64,000 bases of DNA from assembly GCA_963848955.1 (NCBI GenBank), contig CAWKFQ010000014.1, positions 1-64,000 on the forward strand, read 5' to 3'. The notes beneath the pieces were generated by a model, which had not been told where the DNA came from, made no database searches, and was given only the letters and a program-made list of their open reading frames with translations. The stretch comes from DASUPK01 sp963848955 (GTDB taxonomy: Bacteria > Actinomycetota > Thermoleophilia > Solirubrobacterales > 70-9). Positions 34,829 through 43,445 of this stretch are shown here, in pieces (positions within the stretch are counted from its first letter, which is position 1; each line of letters opens with the position of its first letter). Both the position numbers and the translations under genes were made by a program.

Positions 34829-36223
34829 ATGAGCTCCGATCCATCAATTCCAGTCCGCGTCCGCTTCGCCCCGTCGCCGACGGGCCCCCTGCACATCGGG
34901 GGAGCGAGGACGGCACTGTACAACTGGCTCTTCGCGCGGGGACGCGGGGGAGAGATGGTCCTGCGGATCGAGGACACGGACCGCGAGCGCTCCACTCCGA
35001 AGAACGTCGAGCAGATCCTCGACGCCCTGCGTTGGCTGGAGCTCGACTGGGACGAGGGGCCGGTCAGCCAGTACGAGCGGGCGGATCGCCACCGGGAGGC
35101 GCTCGAGCGGCTGCTCGAGTCGGGCGCGGCCTACCGCGACCCGGCGACCGGTGACGATGTCGCGGCCTGGAAGAAGGAGCGCGGCAACCGCGGTTATCGC
35201 GGGGAGCCCTCGGAGGACCCAAGCGCCGCCGTCCGCCTGCACGTCCCGGATGAGGGGGACACCGTCGTGGCGGATGAGATCCGCGGCGAGGTCCGCTTCC
35301 CGAACGATTCCCAGGACGACTTCGTCATCGCGAGGCGCGACGGCTCGGTTCTCTACAACTTCGCGGTCGCAGTCGACGACGCGGACATGGCGATCACCCA
35401 CGTGATCCGCGGCGACGATCACCTCTCCAACACCCCCAAGCAGCTGTTGGTGATGGAGGCGCTCGGCGTCACGCCGCCGCGCTACGCGCACCTGCCGTTG
35501 CTCAACGGGCCGGACGGCAAGAAGCTCTCCAAGCGCCACGGAGCGGCCAGCGTGCAGGAGCTGCGCGACGCCGGCTATCTCCCGGCCGCCGTGCGCAACT
35601 ACATCGCCCTGCTCGGCTGGGGCACGCAGGACGACACGACCATCCTGAGTACCGAGGAGCTGATCGAGCGCTTCGATCTCTCCGGTGTGGGCCGCTCGAG
35701 CGCGATCTTCGACGAGCAGAAGCTGCGCTGGCTGAACGGCCGCTACATGCGGGAGATGGATCTCGACGCCTACACGGACGCGGTGGCGCGCCAGGTCGGG
35801 CGAGAGCCCGACGATCGCCTCCGGGCCGCCTGCGCGATCGCGCAGGAGAAGGCGCAGACCCTGGCGGAGGTCTGGCCGCTGATCGGGTTCCTCTTCGACG
35901 AGCCCGAGACCGACGAGAAGGCGTGGCGGAAGGTGATGAAGGACGGGGCGCTGCCGCTGCTCACCGAGGCGCTCGAGGCGCTGCGCGGAGCCAGCTCATT
36001 CGAGCCGGAGGAGCTCGAAACCGCCCTCGGGCGGATCCTCGCCGAGCACGACGTGAAGCCGGGAAAGCTCTATCAGCCGATCCGGGTAGCGATCACGGGG
36101 ACGTCGGTATCCCCGGGGATCTTCGAATCGCTTGCAGTATTAGGAAAGGAGCGCTCACTCGAGCGGATTGAGCGGGCTGTCGGGCGGCTTTCTACGGAGG
36201 CCGTCGATGGAAACCATTCGTAA
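34829..36223 (+). CDS. gltX: Glutamate--tRNA ligase
   Basis: 464-aa class I synthetase. VRFAPSPTGPLHIGGARTALYNWLFARG contains the HIGH element (HIGG); LRIEDTDRERS, HVIRGDDHLSNTPKQLLVMEALG and KKLSKRHGAASV (KMSKS) follow; the C-terminal helical anticodon domain reads EKAQTLAEVWPLIGFLF and ILAEHDVKPGKLYQPIRVAITG. With GatCAB in the same window and no glnS seen, it probably also glutamylates tRNA-Gln (inference). There is no obvious ribosome site; the start abuts divergent nfo. Confidence 0.96.
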   Translation: MSSDPSIPVRVRFAPSPTGPLHIGGARTALYNWLFARGRGGEMVLRIEDTDRERSTPKNVEQILDALRWLELDWDEGPVSQYERADRHREALERLLESGAAYRDPATGDDVAAWKKERGNRGYRGEPSEDPSAAVRLHVPDEGDTVVADEIRGEVRFPNDSQDDFVIARRDGSVLYNFAVAVDDADMAITHVIRGDDHLSNTPKQLLVMEALGVTPPRYAHLPLLNGPDGKKLSKRHGAASVQELRDAGYLPAAVRNYIALLGWGTQDDTTILSTEELIERFDLSGVGRSSAIFDEQKLRWLNGRYMREMDLDAYTDAVARQVGREPDDRLRAACAIAQEKAQTLAEVWPLIGFLFDEPETDEKAWRKVMKDGALPLLTEALEALRGASSFEPEELETALGRILAEHDVKPGKLYQPIRVAITGTSVSPGIFESLAVLGKERSLERIERAVGRLSTEAVDGNHS

Positions 36224-36271
36224 TCAACACATGGGCTAAACAATCGGCCAGGCAGTGCCGATGAGACTTCC

Positions 36272-37327
36272 ATGGCAACGACGGCCACGACCACACGTGG
36301 CGTCCAGAACGGCACTCGAGGTGAGGGCCGCGGACGCGTCCTGGCGGCGGCGTTTGACGAGGCCGAGCGCCAGCCGGCCCTCCAGGAGGGCCGCGATCAG
36401 GCGCTCGAGCAGGTAAATCGCGGGGCGCCTCCGCACGAGGTCGCGAGCGTGATCGAGTCCGACGTCGGCCTCACCTGCGCGATCGTCCGCGCGGCCGGCC
36501 AGCTGCAGGGCGGTGGGCGCATTCGCAGCGTCGCCGACGGGGTCGAGCGCCTCGGCCCCGGTGCGGTTGAGGCGATTCTGCGCTCATCCCCCGCCTACGA
36601 CATCTTCAACGGCGACGGCCGGCTCGCGCTGGCCCCCGATCGCTTCCGCCTGCACGCCCTCGACGTGCAGCGGGCCGCCGACCGGATCGCCGAGCTCAGC
36701 GGGATCGGGGACCGTGACGAGGTCGCCCTCGCTGCGATCCTCCACGACATCGGCAGGCCGGTGCTGGCACGCCTCCATCCGGGCTACGCCGAGCGCTTCG
36801 ACCGCCGCGGCGCGACCCCGGACGAGCGGATCGCTCAGGAGCGTCGCGAGCTAGGCATCGATCACGCCCTGGTCGGCGGCGTGCTCACCCGGCGCTGGGG
36901 CCTTCACGCGCGCATCGCCGAGTCCATCGAGCGCCACCACACGCCCGAGGCCCAGGGCGTGGCCGCGGTGCTCCGCTTCGCCGACATGGTCGCCGCCCAT
37001 CTCGAGGACTGCCCTGTCTCGACCCATGACCTGGTCGAGTCCGCCGAGCACTGCGGTCTCGACGAGTCGGCGGTGCGGATGGTCCTCTACGAGCTTCCCC
37101 AGGGCAAGGGCTCACGTCGCCGTGCGACCGGCCCGTGTCCGCTGTCCTCGCGGGAGCTGGACGTCCTCCGGCGCCTCGCCGAGGGCAAGGTCTACAAGCA
37201 GATCGCCGCGGAGCTTGATCTGTCCGCGAGCACCGTTCGGAGCCACCTGCACAACGTGTACGGGAAGCTCGGCGCGCTGGACCGTGCTCAGGCGGTCCTC
37301 ATGGCGACCGAGCAGGGCTGGATCTAA
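36272..37327 (+). CDS. HDOD domain - LuxR HTH fusion regulator
   Basis: 351 aa. Residues about 45-250 are an HDOD domain: ASVIESDVGLTCAIVRAAGQ, IRSVADGVERLGPGAVEAIL, VALAAILHDIGRPVLARLHPGYAERF, and VGGVLTRRWGLHARIAESIERHHTPE; the HD pair in ILHDIG is present although HDOD proteins are usually inactive. The C-terminus is a LuxR/FixJ helix-turn-helix: CPLSSRELDVLRRLAEGKVYKQIAAELDLSASTVRSHLHNVYGKLGALDRAQAVLMA. A DNA-binding regulator with an HDOD sensor; the signal is unknown. Its 3' end overlaps the convergent VanZ-like gene by 29 bp. Confidence 0.85.
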   Translation: MATTATTTRGVQNGTRGEGRGRVLAAAFDEAERQPALQEGRDQALEQVNRGAPPHEVASVIESDVGLTCAIVRAAGQLQGGGRIRSVADGVERLGPGAVEAILRSSPAYDIFNGDGRLALAPDRFRLHALDVQRAADRIAELSGIGDRDEVALAAILHDIGRPVLARLHPGYAERFDRRGATPDERIAQERRELGIDHALVGGVLTRRWGLHARIAESIERHHTPEAQGVAAVLRFADMVAAHLEDCPVSTHDLVESAEHCGLDESAVRMVLYELPQGKGSRRRATGPCPLSSRELDVLRRLAEGKVYKQIAAELDLSASTVRSHLHNVYGKLGALDRAQAVLMATEQGWI

Positions 37328-37724
37328 GACCGAGCCCTTCTGCGTCGACTTCTGTCCGAGGCTCGGACATTTTTCGACGCAGATTGATCAGCAAGGCCGC
37401 GATCGCCATCCCGATCGAGTCGATGGCGACGTCGACGGGTGTGCCCGTCCTGCCGCTGACGAAGGTCTGGTGGAGCTCGTCCGTGCAGGCATACGCGAAG
37501 GCGATGCAGACGGCGATCAGCAGCGGCCTTCCGACGACTCCGCGGAGCGCCCACCACCAGAGTGCGGTGAGCAGCGCGTAGCCAGAGACGTGGCCGAGCT
37601 TGCGGACGATCACGTCCCACCACGGGTGATCGCCGGATGAGGTCTGCGCCGAGAAGTAGAAGATCACTCCCATCAGCAGCAGTGGCGCGATCGCTCGCAG
37701 CAGGGCGCGGTTGCGTCGGTTCAT
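37299..37724 (-). CDS. VanZ-like membrane protein
   Basis: 141 aa with four membrane helices. MNRRNRALLRAIAPLLLMGVIFYFSAQTSSG, VIVRKLGHVSGYALLTALWWWAL, AVCIAFAYACTDELHQTFVSGRTGTPVDVAIDSIGMAIAALL: the KLGH and DELHQ.F..GR....D...D..G motifs define the VanZ/phosphotransbutyrylase-like family. The family is linked to glycopeptide resistance by one member, but most are of unknown role. It converges on HDOD-LuxR. Confidence 0.88.
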   Translation of the reverse strand: MNRRNRALLRAIAPLLLMGVIFYFSAQTSSGDHPWWDVIVRKLGHVSGYALLTALWWWALRGVVGRPLLIAVCIAFAYACTDELHQTFVSGRTGTPVDVAIDSIGMAIAALLINLRRKMSEPRTEVDAEGLGLRSSPARSP

Positions 37725-37757
37725 CGCGCTGCCGCCCGGCCCGGTAAAAGAGTTGTC

Positions 37758-38156
37758 GTGATCTCAGTCACCTCGAAGTCACGTTACGCGGTGGTTGCGC
37801 TGGCAGAGCTGGCGCGGGCCGGCGACAGCCCGATGCCGATCGGCCAGGTCGCCGAGCGCCGCGGTATCCCGGTGCAGTTCCTGGAGCAGCTTTTCTCAAC
37901 GCTACGCCGCGCCGGGATCCTCATCAGCCACCGCGGGGCGAAGGGCGGCTACACGCTCGCCCGCCCCGCGGATCAGATCACCGTCCTCGAGGTGGTCCAG
38001 GCGCTCGACGGCGTCGTAGGCCAGGAGGCCAAGGAGGCCGGCGGCATCTGGGAGGAGGGGGTGGAGGCGCTGCGCACCACCTTCCGCTCCACCACGATCG
38101 GCGATATCGCCCGGCGCGAGGCCGAGGGGGCCGGCGCCGGGATGTACCACATCTAG
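37758..38156 (+). CDS. Rrf2-family transcriptional regulator
   Basis: 132 aa from GTG 37758, with a TAAAAG box 7 nt upstream. The winged helix is MISVTSKSRYAVVALAELARAGDSPMPIGQVAERRGIPVQFLEQLFSTLRRAGILISHRGAKGGYTLARPADQITVLEVVQAL. There are no cysteines, so it is not an Fe-S IscR type; it is closer to CymR-like members that control cysteine metabolism. cysK and cysE lie 4.3 kb downstream, which makes them possible targets, but this is only proximity. Confidence 0.88.
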   Translation: MISVTSKSRYAVVALAELARAGDSPMPIGQVAERRGIPVQFLEQLFSTLRRAGILISHRGAKGGYTLARPADQITVLEVVQALDGVVGQEAKEAGGIWEEGVEALRTTFRSTTIGDIARREAEGAGAGMYHI

Positions 38157-38211
38157 CGAGGCGTACCTAGATGGGGCCGCTATGGCTCTCTCAGGCACGA
38201 AATCAACCGCA

Positions 38212-38231
38212 AGAGACCGCTAGAGACCGCT
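38212..38231 (+). repeat. 10-bp tandem duplication
   Basis: AGAGACCGCT occurs twice in tandem in the spacer between the Rrf2 gene and the sugar dehydrogenase; nothing else recognisable in that spacer. Confidence 0.8.
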
Positions 38232-38279
38232 CCCATGATAATCCCGTAGCACCCGGCCAGCCCACTCGGGAGCCGCTCT

Positions 38280-39687
38280 CTACTCCGGCAGCCCGGCGGC
38301 TTCGGCCTTCCCCCGCTTCTTGGCCTTCTTGATGCACTTTTTGCGCTTCTTGCTGCCCTTCGGGTGCTTTTTCTTGCACTTCTTGATCGCGGCCTTCTGG
38401 TCGAACCCGCTCGCGGGAGGGGCGGCCGACGCGAGCGGCGGGGGCGGTATCTGTGGAATGCACGGGAACGGACCGCTCGTCGGCTCGAGCCCGTAGACGG
38501 TGCCCCCGAGCGAGGCCACGTAGATATGGCCGCAGGCGTCCTCGCCGAAGGAGACGACGGGGTGGCGGATGCAGAGGCCGAGGCCCGAGTCGCCGCTCGG
38601 CCGCACCGGGCTGAAGGACTGCGCGGTGCTGAGTTCACCGCCAAGTGCGTCGTAGGTGTCGGCGTAGACGTAGCGACCGAGCAGGGAAGGCAGCGCGCCG
38701 TCGCGGATGACGAAGCCGCCCACACCGCGGCCGGGGTAGCCCGGGCGGGTTTGGGTACTGGATCACGGGGGGTATGTGGTTTGCCGGTGGCGGCGTGCAC
38801 GAGGGCGGCGCGCTCGGTAGGGCTGCGCTGCCCTCGAAGCAGTTCCAGCCGAAGTTCGCGCCGCGCCCCCGCCGCTCGGGCACGAAGTTGATCTCCTCCC
38901 AGTCGGCCTGACCGACGTCGCCGATCGTCAGGTCGCCGGTGAGGCGGTCGAAGGAGAACCGCCACGGGTTGCGCAGCCCGTAGGAGTAGATCTCGTCGGC
39001 GTTGGGGCAGTCGCCGTCGCGAACGGATTATCGGCGGGGACCGAGTATTGCCCGGGCGCGGTCCCGGCGGGGTTGATGCGGAGCAGCTTGCCGAGCAGCG
39101 TGCCCCGTGTTCTGGCCGTTGCCGAACTGTCGTTTCCCCGCCCCCGTCGCCGACGGAGATGTAGAGGAGCCCGTCTGAGTCCGAACTGGAGCTGCCCCCC
39201 GTTGTGGAATACCGACTCGAGGTGCGGGATCTCGAGCACGATCCGCCGGCTGGCGGGATCGGCGACATCGGGGTTGGCGGCCGAACGACGGAACTCCTCG
39301 ATCCGCAGGTAGTGCTGCTCGGTGGAGACCGCCGAGTCCCGCGTGTAGAAGACGTAGAACAGCCCGCTCGCCGCGTAGTCAGGGGCGAGCGCCATCGAGA
39401 GCGAGCCCCGACTCTTGCCCGCAGCCGAAGTAGGAGCAGACGTCGCCGCTGATATCCAGGAAGGGGGTGGCCTGGGTGACGCCGTCCTTGACCAGGCGAA
39501 TCGTCCCGTCCCGCTCGACCACGAATACCCGGCTGGGGTCCGCCGGAGCGCCGGTCACGTAGAGGGGGGAGCTGAACGTCTGGCCGCCGAATGGCACGAG
39601 CTGGACACTCTGGGCGGCGGCCGGCGCGACCGCGACGAGAAGCGCAATCGCCGTGGCCAGACCGACGGCGATTGCCCTGTGACTCAT
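38280..39687 (-). CDS. Secreted glucose/sorbosone dehydrogenase-like protein (many frameshifts)
   Basis: Signal peptide MSHRAIAVGLATAIALLVAVAPAAAQ, then VQLVPFGGQTFSSPLYVTGAPADPSRVFVVERDGTIRLVKDG, CGQESGLA, MALAPDYAASGLFYVFYTRD, a YGLRNPWRFSFDR-like stretch, GRGANFGWNCFEGS and GRYVYADTYDALGGELS: the six-bladed propeller of PQQ-type soluble sugar dehydrogenases (YliI/Asd family). At least six single-base shifts scatter over 1.4 kb. The C-terminus has a lysine/cysteine-rich tail (IKKCKKKHPKGSKKRKKC) and ends EAAGLPE, echoing the AAGLSE ends of nearby SnoaL-like proteins. Probably oxidises sugars outside the cell. Confidence 0.78.
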
Positions 39688-39782
39688 GAGTGTCCTTTCC
39701 TCGATCCGAAGCAACCCTATTCCGACCCCAGAGCGGCTGTCAAACCTCCGCAGCGCCTTGGTGGGTATATCGCAGGAAGGGC

Positions 39783-39813
39783 GGGTTGGCCAGTCCTTGG
39801 CTGCCCCTCGCAT
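39783..39813 (+). repeat. GGGTT-hairpin repeat, degenerate copy 5
   Basis: CGGGTTGGCCA, loop GTCCT, TGGCTGCCC, then CTCGCAT. The stem forms with two wobble pairs and the bulged T; the 3' flank CCCTCGCAT is exact. It lies in the 39688-40040 spacer. Confidence 0.4.
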
Positions 39814-39895
39814 ACCGCCGGGTGCATCCATCGAAAAGGCACGCGCTCGCGTGAGATCGGCTCCCGTACACCCGCTACCCGTGGGGGTGCGACCT

Positions 39896-39922
39896 CTGGT
39901 CTCGTCTGGTCTCGTCTGGTCT
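39896..39922 (+). repeat. 10-bp tandem repeat, 2.7 copies
   Basis: CTGGTCTCGT repeats at 39896, 39906 and partly 39916. The rest of the 39688-40040 spacer shows no credible gene. Confidence 0.8.
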
Positions 39923-40040
39923 GTTCCGGTCGAGGTCTGGCAGTGAAGGTTGGGATGCAGGGGTGCGCCGTTCGTTGCAGCATTTGGATGCGCGGAGTGT
40001 TCAGGGGGGGCCTCGACCTTGCGCCGTAGGCGGGCCGCCG

Positions 40041-40058
40041 CTTTTCATCCAAAGCAGC
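40041..40058 (-). repeat. 18-bp SnoaL-associated box, third copy
   Basis: Reverse strand GCTGCTTTGGATGAAAAG, two mismatches from the copy at 25022. Here it lies directly after the stop codon of a SnoaL-like gene, not before a start. Confidence 0.5.
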
Positions 40059-40463
40059 TACTCCGACAGCCCGGCGGCTTCGAGGGCTTCCTCTCTGGCC
40101 CAGAAGACCTGACGCCTTGCGATCTTGCCCTCAGCGATGCAGTACACACCCCACCAGTGGAGCTCCACTGGCACGCCGCTGCCCTTGCCGCGACCACTGA
40201 CAAAGTTCTGGGTGAAGACCCGGTCATCACCCAGTTCCGTGATCCTCTCAAGCTCGACGTGCGGGTCCTCCGCGACTTCGAAGACGTCCTCGAACCACTT
40301 TCGCACTTCCACTTGCCCGCGGTAGACCTCTCGAAGTCCCGGAAGCTCCGGGTTCTCCTCCCACACGACATCGGGGCTGAGGAGAACCAGCGAGAGCATC
40401 CACATCGAATCGGCCGATGGCGTCGGTCGCACTCCGTACCAGCTCCACGTTCTCCTCCGACAT
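40058..40463 (-). CDS. SnoaL/NTF2-like protein (one frameshift)
   Basis: MSEENVELVRSATDAIGRFDVDAL, then after a one-base loss near 40400, VLLSPDVVWEENPELPGLREVYRGQVEVRKWFEDVFEVAEDPHVELERITELGDDRVFTQNFVSGRGKGSGVPVELHWWGVYCIAEGKIARRQVFWAREEALEAAGLSE. This is a standard SnoaL-like cone fold. Its ATG is 2 bp after the stop of the upstream paralogue, so they are cotranscribed. Function unknown. Confidence 0.8.
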
Positions 40464-40465
40464 CG

Positions 40466-40876
40466 CTACTCCGACAGCCCGGCGGCTTCTAGGGCGTCCT
40501 CGCGGGAGGCGAAGACCTCGGAGCGGATTATCTTTCCCGCCCGAACCGTGACGACCGTCGTCGTCGACCCTTCAACCGGCACACCGCCGAGCTTGCTGAT
40601 GCCGGTGAACGAACAGTCGACCAGAACTCGATCTCGGTCAAGGCTCCGTACTCGTTCGAGCTTGGTCTCCCACCGCCCCCAGGTTTCGCCGATGTCGGCG
40701 AGCCAATCGCGGTAGCCCGTCGCTCCCTTAGCAACCCCGCCCTCGAACTGCTCGACCAGCGACACCAACTCGTGATCTGGGTCATAGAGGGAGTTGATGG
40801 TGTCGAAGTCTGGCTTCGGCGTGCGAAGCACGGCTTCGATGGCCCGGCGGACGGTCTCAACGTTCTCCTCCGACAT
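40466..40876 (-). CDS. SnoaL/NTF2-like protein
   Basis: 136 aa: MSEENVETVRRAIEAVLRTPKPDFDTINSLYDPDHELVSLVEQFEGGVAKGATGYRDWLADIGETWGRWETKLERVRSLDRDRVLVDCSFTGISKLGGVPVEGSTTTVVTVRAGKIIRSEVFASREDALEAAGLSE. Intact SnoaL-like fold, paralogous to its neighbour and to the gene at 25 kb; start and end are nearly identical among them while the middle differs. Middle gene of a three-gene operon. Confidence 0.85.
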   Translation of the reverse strand: MSEENVETVRRAIEAVLRTPKPDFDTINSLYDPDHELVSLVEQFEGGVAKGATGYRDWLADIGETWGRWETKLERVRSLDRDRVLVDCSFTGISKLGGVPVEGSTTTVVTVRAGKIIRSEVFASREDALEAAGLSE

Positions 40877-40879
40877 CGC

Positions 40880-41143
40880 CTACTCCCGCAACCCAGCCCG
40901 GGGACTATCCACATCGGCTTCTGGTGGTCGCTCTACGGGCAGCGGGGCGGATACCGTCGTCGAGCGCTTTCCGTAGAGCGTCTCGTAGACCGCCCTCTCG
41001 CTCCCTTCCGGGTAGAGGTCTTGCACCTTCCGCGCTTTGCCCGCCTGGCCTGGGCGCAGAACCACCAGGGACGCGAGGGCAATGACTGCAACTCCGAGCA
41101 GAATGAGGCCGATCAGGACCAGCACGGCGCCGATCTTAGGCAC
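40880..41143 (-). CDS. Single-pass membrane protein heading the SnoaL operon
   Basis: 87 aa. One N-terminal membrane helix (IGAVLVLIGLILLGVAVIALASLVVL), then a soluble tail with LYPEGSERAVYETLYGKRSTTVSAPLPVERPPEADVDSPRAGLRE. Its stop is 3 bp before the ATG of the first SnoaL-like gene, so it starts the operon. Its last residues, AGLRE, resemble the AAGLSE ends of the SnoaL genes. Unknown function. Confidence 0.6.
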   Translation of the reverse strand: MPKIGAVLVLIGLILLGVAVIALASLVVLRPGQAGKARKVQDLYPEGSERAVYETLYGKRSTTVSAPLPVERPPEADVDSPRAGLRE

Positions 41144-41448
41144 CGGGAGCGGGATCTCATAGGGCTATTGCCCTCGGCCGTTCCGACCGCTCGAGCCCCG
41201 GCTGGGAGGGCGGAGCCGCCAGGTCGGTCGGCGTCTGCCTCGAGGCCCGGCGGCTGGCTGACGCGAAGCGCGCTCCCGCCGGCGCCCCCGCGTCGGGATA
41301 GGCCACCAGTGCTGTAGACCCATGCCTTCCTGCACCTCCACTCGGCGTTCCTTCGCCTCCACTCATAGAGCGTCCTGAAGCGGCTATTGGGTACGGGCGA
41401 AGCGTGCCTCGCGGATTAAGTCACGCACCGCCTGGATAGAAGTGATCC
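41144..41448 (+). other. Intergenic spacer
   Basis: Divergent spacer between the SnoaL operon and the DUF6328-like gene. Open frames here are short, arginine-rich and unlike anything I know. I see no hairpin or RNA motif of note. Confidence 0.5.
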
Positions 41449-41952
41449 ATGGCTGACCAAGGGACGGGAGGCGGTAGCGGATCAGACGAGGACCGCGCCG
41501 AGCGTGTCAGCCGCGAGCTGATCGAGCTGCTCAACGAGCTGCGCGTCGCGCTGCCGGGCGTGCAGGTGCTGTTCGCGTTCCTGCTCGCCGTGCCGTTCGC
41601 GCAGGGATTCACGCATACGACCGACTTCCAGCGGGCCCTGTTCTTCGTGGTGATGTCGCTGACTGCGGTTTCCCTCGCGCTGCTCATCGCGCCTTCGGCG
41701 TGGCACCGGCTCCGCTTCCGGCAGCAGGACAAGGAGCGGATCCTGCAGGCCTCGAACAAGATGTCGATCGCCGGGCTCGGTTTCCTCGCGCTGGCGATGA
41801 CCGGCGCGGTGATGCTGATCGCGGACTTCATCTACAGCCCGACTCTGACGATCATCAGCGGCGCTGCCGCCGCAATCGTCTACGGGCTGCTCTGGTACGT
41901 GCTGCCCCTGATGGGACCACGCGGCCCGCGGCCCGACGAAGCGCAGGGGTAG
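41449..41952 (+). CDS. DUF6328-like four-helix membrane protein
   Basis: 167 aa. Acidic N-terminus (ADQGTGGGSGSDEDRAERVSRELIELLNELRVALPGVQVLFAFLLAVPFAQGF), then helices LFFVVMSLTAVSLALLIAPSAWHRLRFRQQDKERIL, MSIAGLGFLALAMTGAVMLIADFIY and IISGAAAAIVYGLLWYVLP. The ELRVALPGVQVLFAFLL and APSAWHRLRFR stretches match a widespread actinobacterial integral-membrane family of unknown function. ATG 41449. Confidence 0.8.
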   Translation: MADQGTGGGSGSDEDRAERVSRELIELLNELRVALPGVQVLFAFLLAVPFAQGFTHTTDFQRALFFVVMSLTAVSLALLIAPSAWHRLRFRQQDKERILQASNKMSIAGLGFLALAMTGAVMLIADFIYSPTLTIISGAAAAIVYGLLWYVLPLMGPRGPRPDEAQG

Positions 41953-42083
41953 CCGCGGCGAGCCAGTTGCTCGCAAATAGCGGGCTTCTGGCTCATCAGT
42001 TTTCGCGAGAGACACGGATCGACTGATAAGCCTTGCGGCTGCCAAGCCTTACCGCAGGGCCAATCGAAAGGAATCAAGTGGAG

Positions 42084-42305
42084 ATGACGAACGACAGCAG
42101 ATCGCTCGACGACCTGATTCGTCGTCAGACCCTCGAGAAAGCGGCAATCGACCTTCGTCGTGCCGCTGACGCTCTAGACGAGCTGTCCGGGATCCAGTGG
42201 CCGACGCTAGCCCCTGACGTGGAGAACGCCCGAGCAAATGTTGCCCTGGTGAGAGCGTCGCTGGCGGTGGTGGACCAGGTCGGATGGCCAAGCGGGACTG
42301 ACTGA
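42084..42305 (+). CDS. Small helical protein of unknown function
   Basis: 73 aa from ATG 42084: MTNDSRSLDDLIRRQTLEKAAIDLRRAADALDELSGIQWPTLAPDVENARANVALVRASLAVVDQVGWPSGTD. AAAGGAA lies 10 nt upstream; GTG 42078 is an alternative start. Amphipathic helices, no recognised domain. Confidence 0.5.
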   Translation: MTNDSRSLDDLIRRQTLEKAAIDLRRAADALDELSGIQWPTLAPDVENARANVALVRASLAVVDQVGWPSGTD

Positions 42306-42395
42306 GGGGCGCCCGGGGCGGAGGTCTGCGCCGCGCCGCGGATCCCTGCCCGGGTCCCCGTCAGCAGCGCACACCTGTTCCCCTCCTACCCCTGA

Positions 42396-42421
42396 ACGAT
42401 GGTGCGGGACGATGGTGCGGG
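42396..42421 (+). repeat. 13-bp tandem duplication upstream of cysK
   Basis: ACGATGGTGCGGG twice in tandem, about 40 bp before the cysK start; could duplicate a regulator site or be chance expansion. Confidence 0.85.
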
Positions 42422-42449
42422 AAACCCCCGAAACCTGACCCGATTCCGC

Positions 42450-42455
42450 TAGTTT
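42450..42455 (+). promoter_or_regulatory. -10 box for cysK
   Basis: TAGTTT, 6 nt before ATG 42462; leaderless layout. Confidence 0.55.
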
Positions 42456-42461
42456 GTTCCG

Positions 42462-43418
<957 letters not shown>

Positions 43419-43432
43419 CGGCCACTCGTCCC

Positions 43433-43438
43433 TAAGCT
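43433..43438 (+). promoter_or_regulatory. -10 box for cysE
   Basis: TAAGCT, 7 nt before GTG 43446, in the short cysK-cysE gap. Confidence 0.5.
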
Positions 43439-43445
43439 TCGAAGC

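Noticed and set aside
38900..38980. GGGTTGCGCAGCCCGTA as a hairpin repeat copy
   Set aside because: It is the codons of the conserved YGLRNPWR motif of the sugar dehydrogenase and lacks the repeat flanks.
41160..41370. Arginine-rich reverse reading frames as genes
   Set aside because: Biased composition typical of antisense or non-coding GC-rich DNA, no start signals and no recognisable family.
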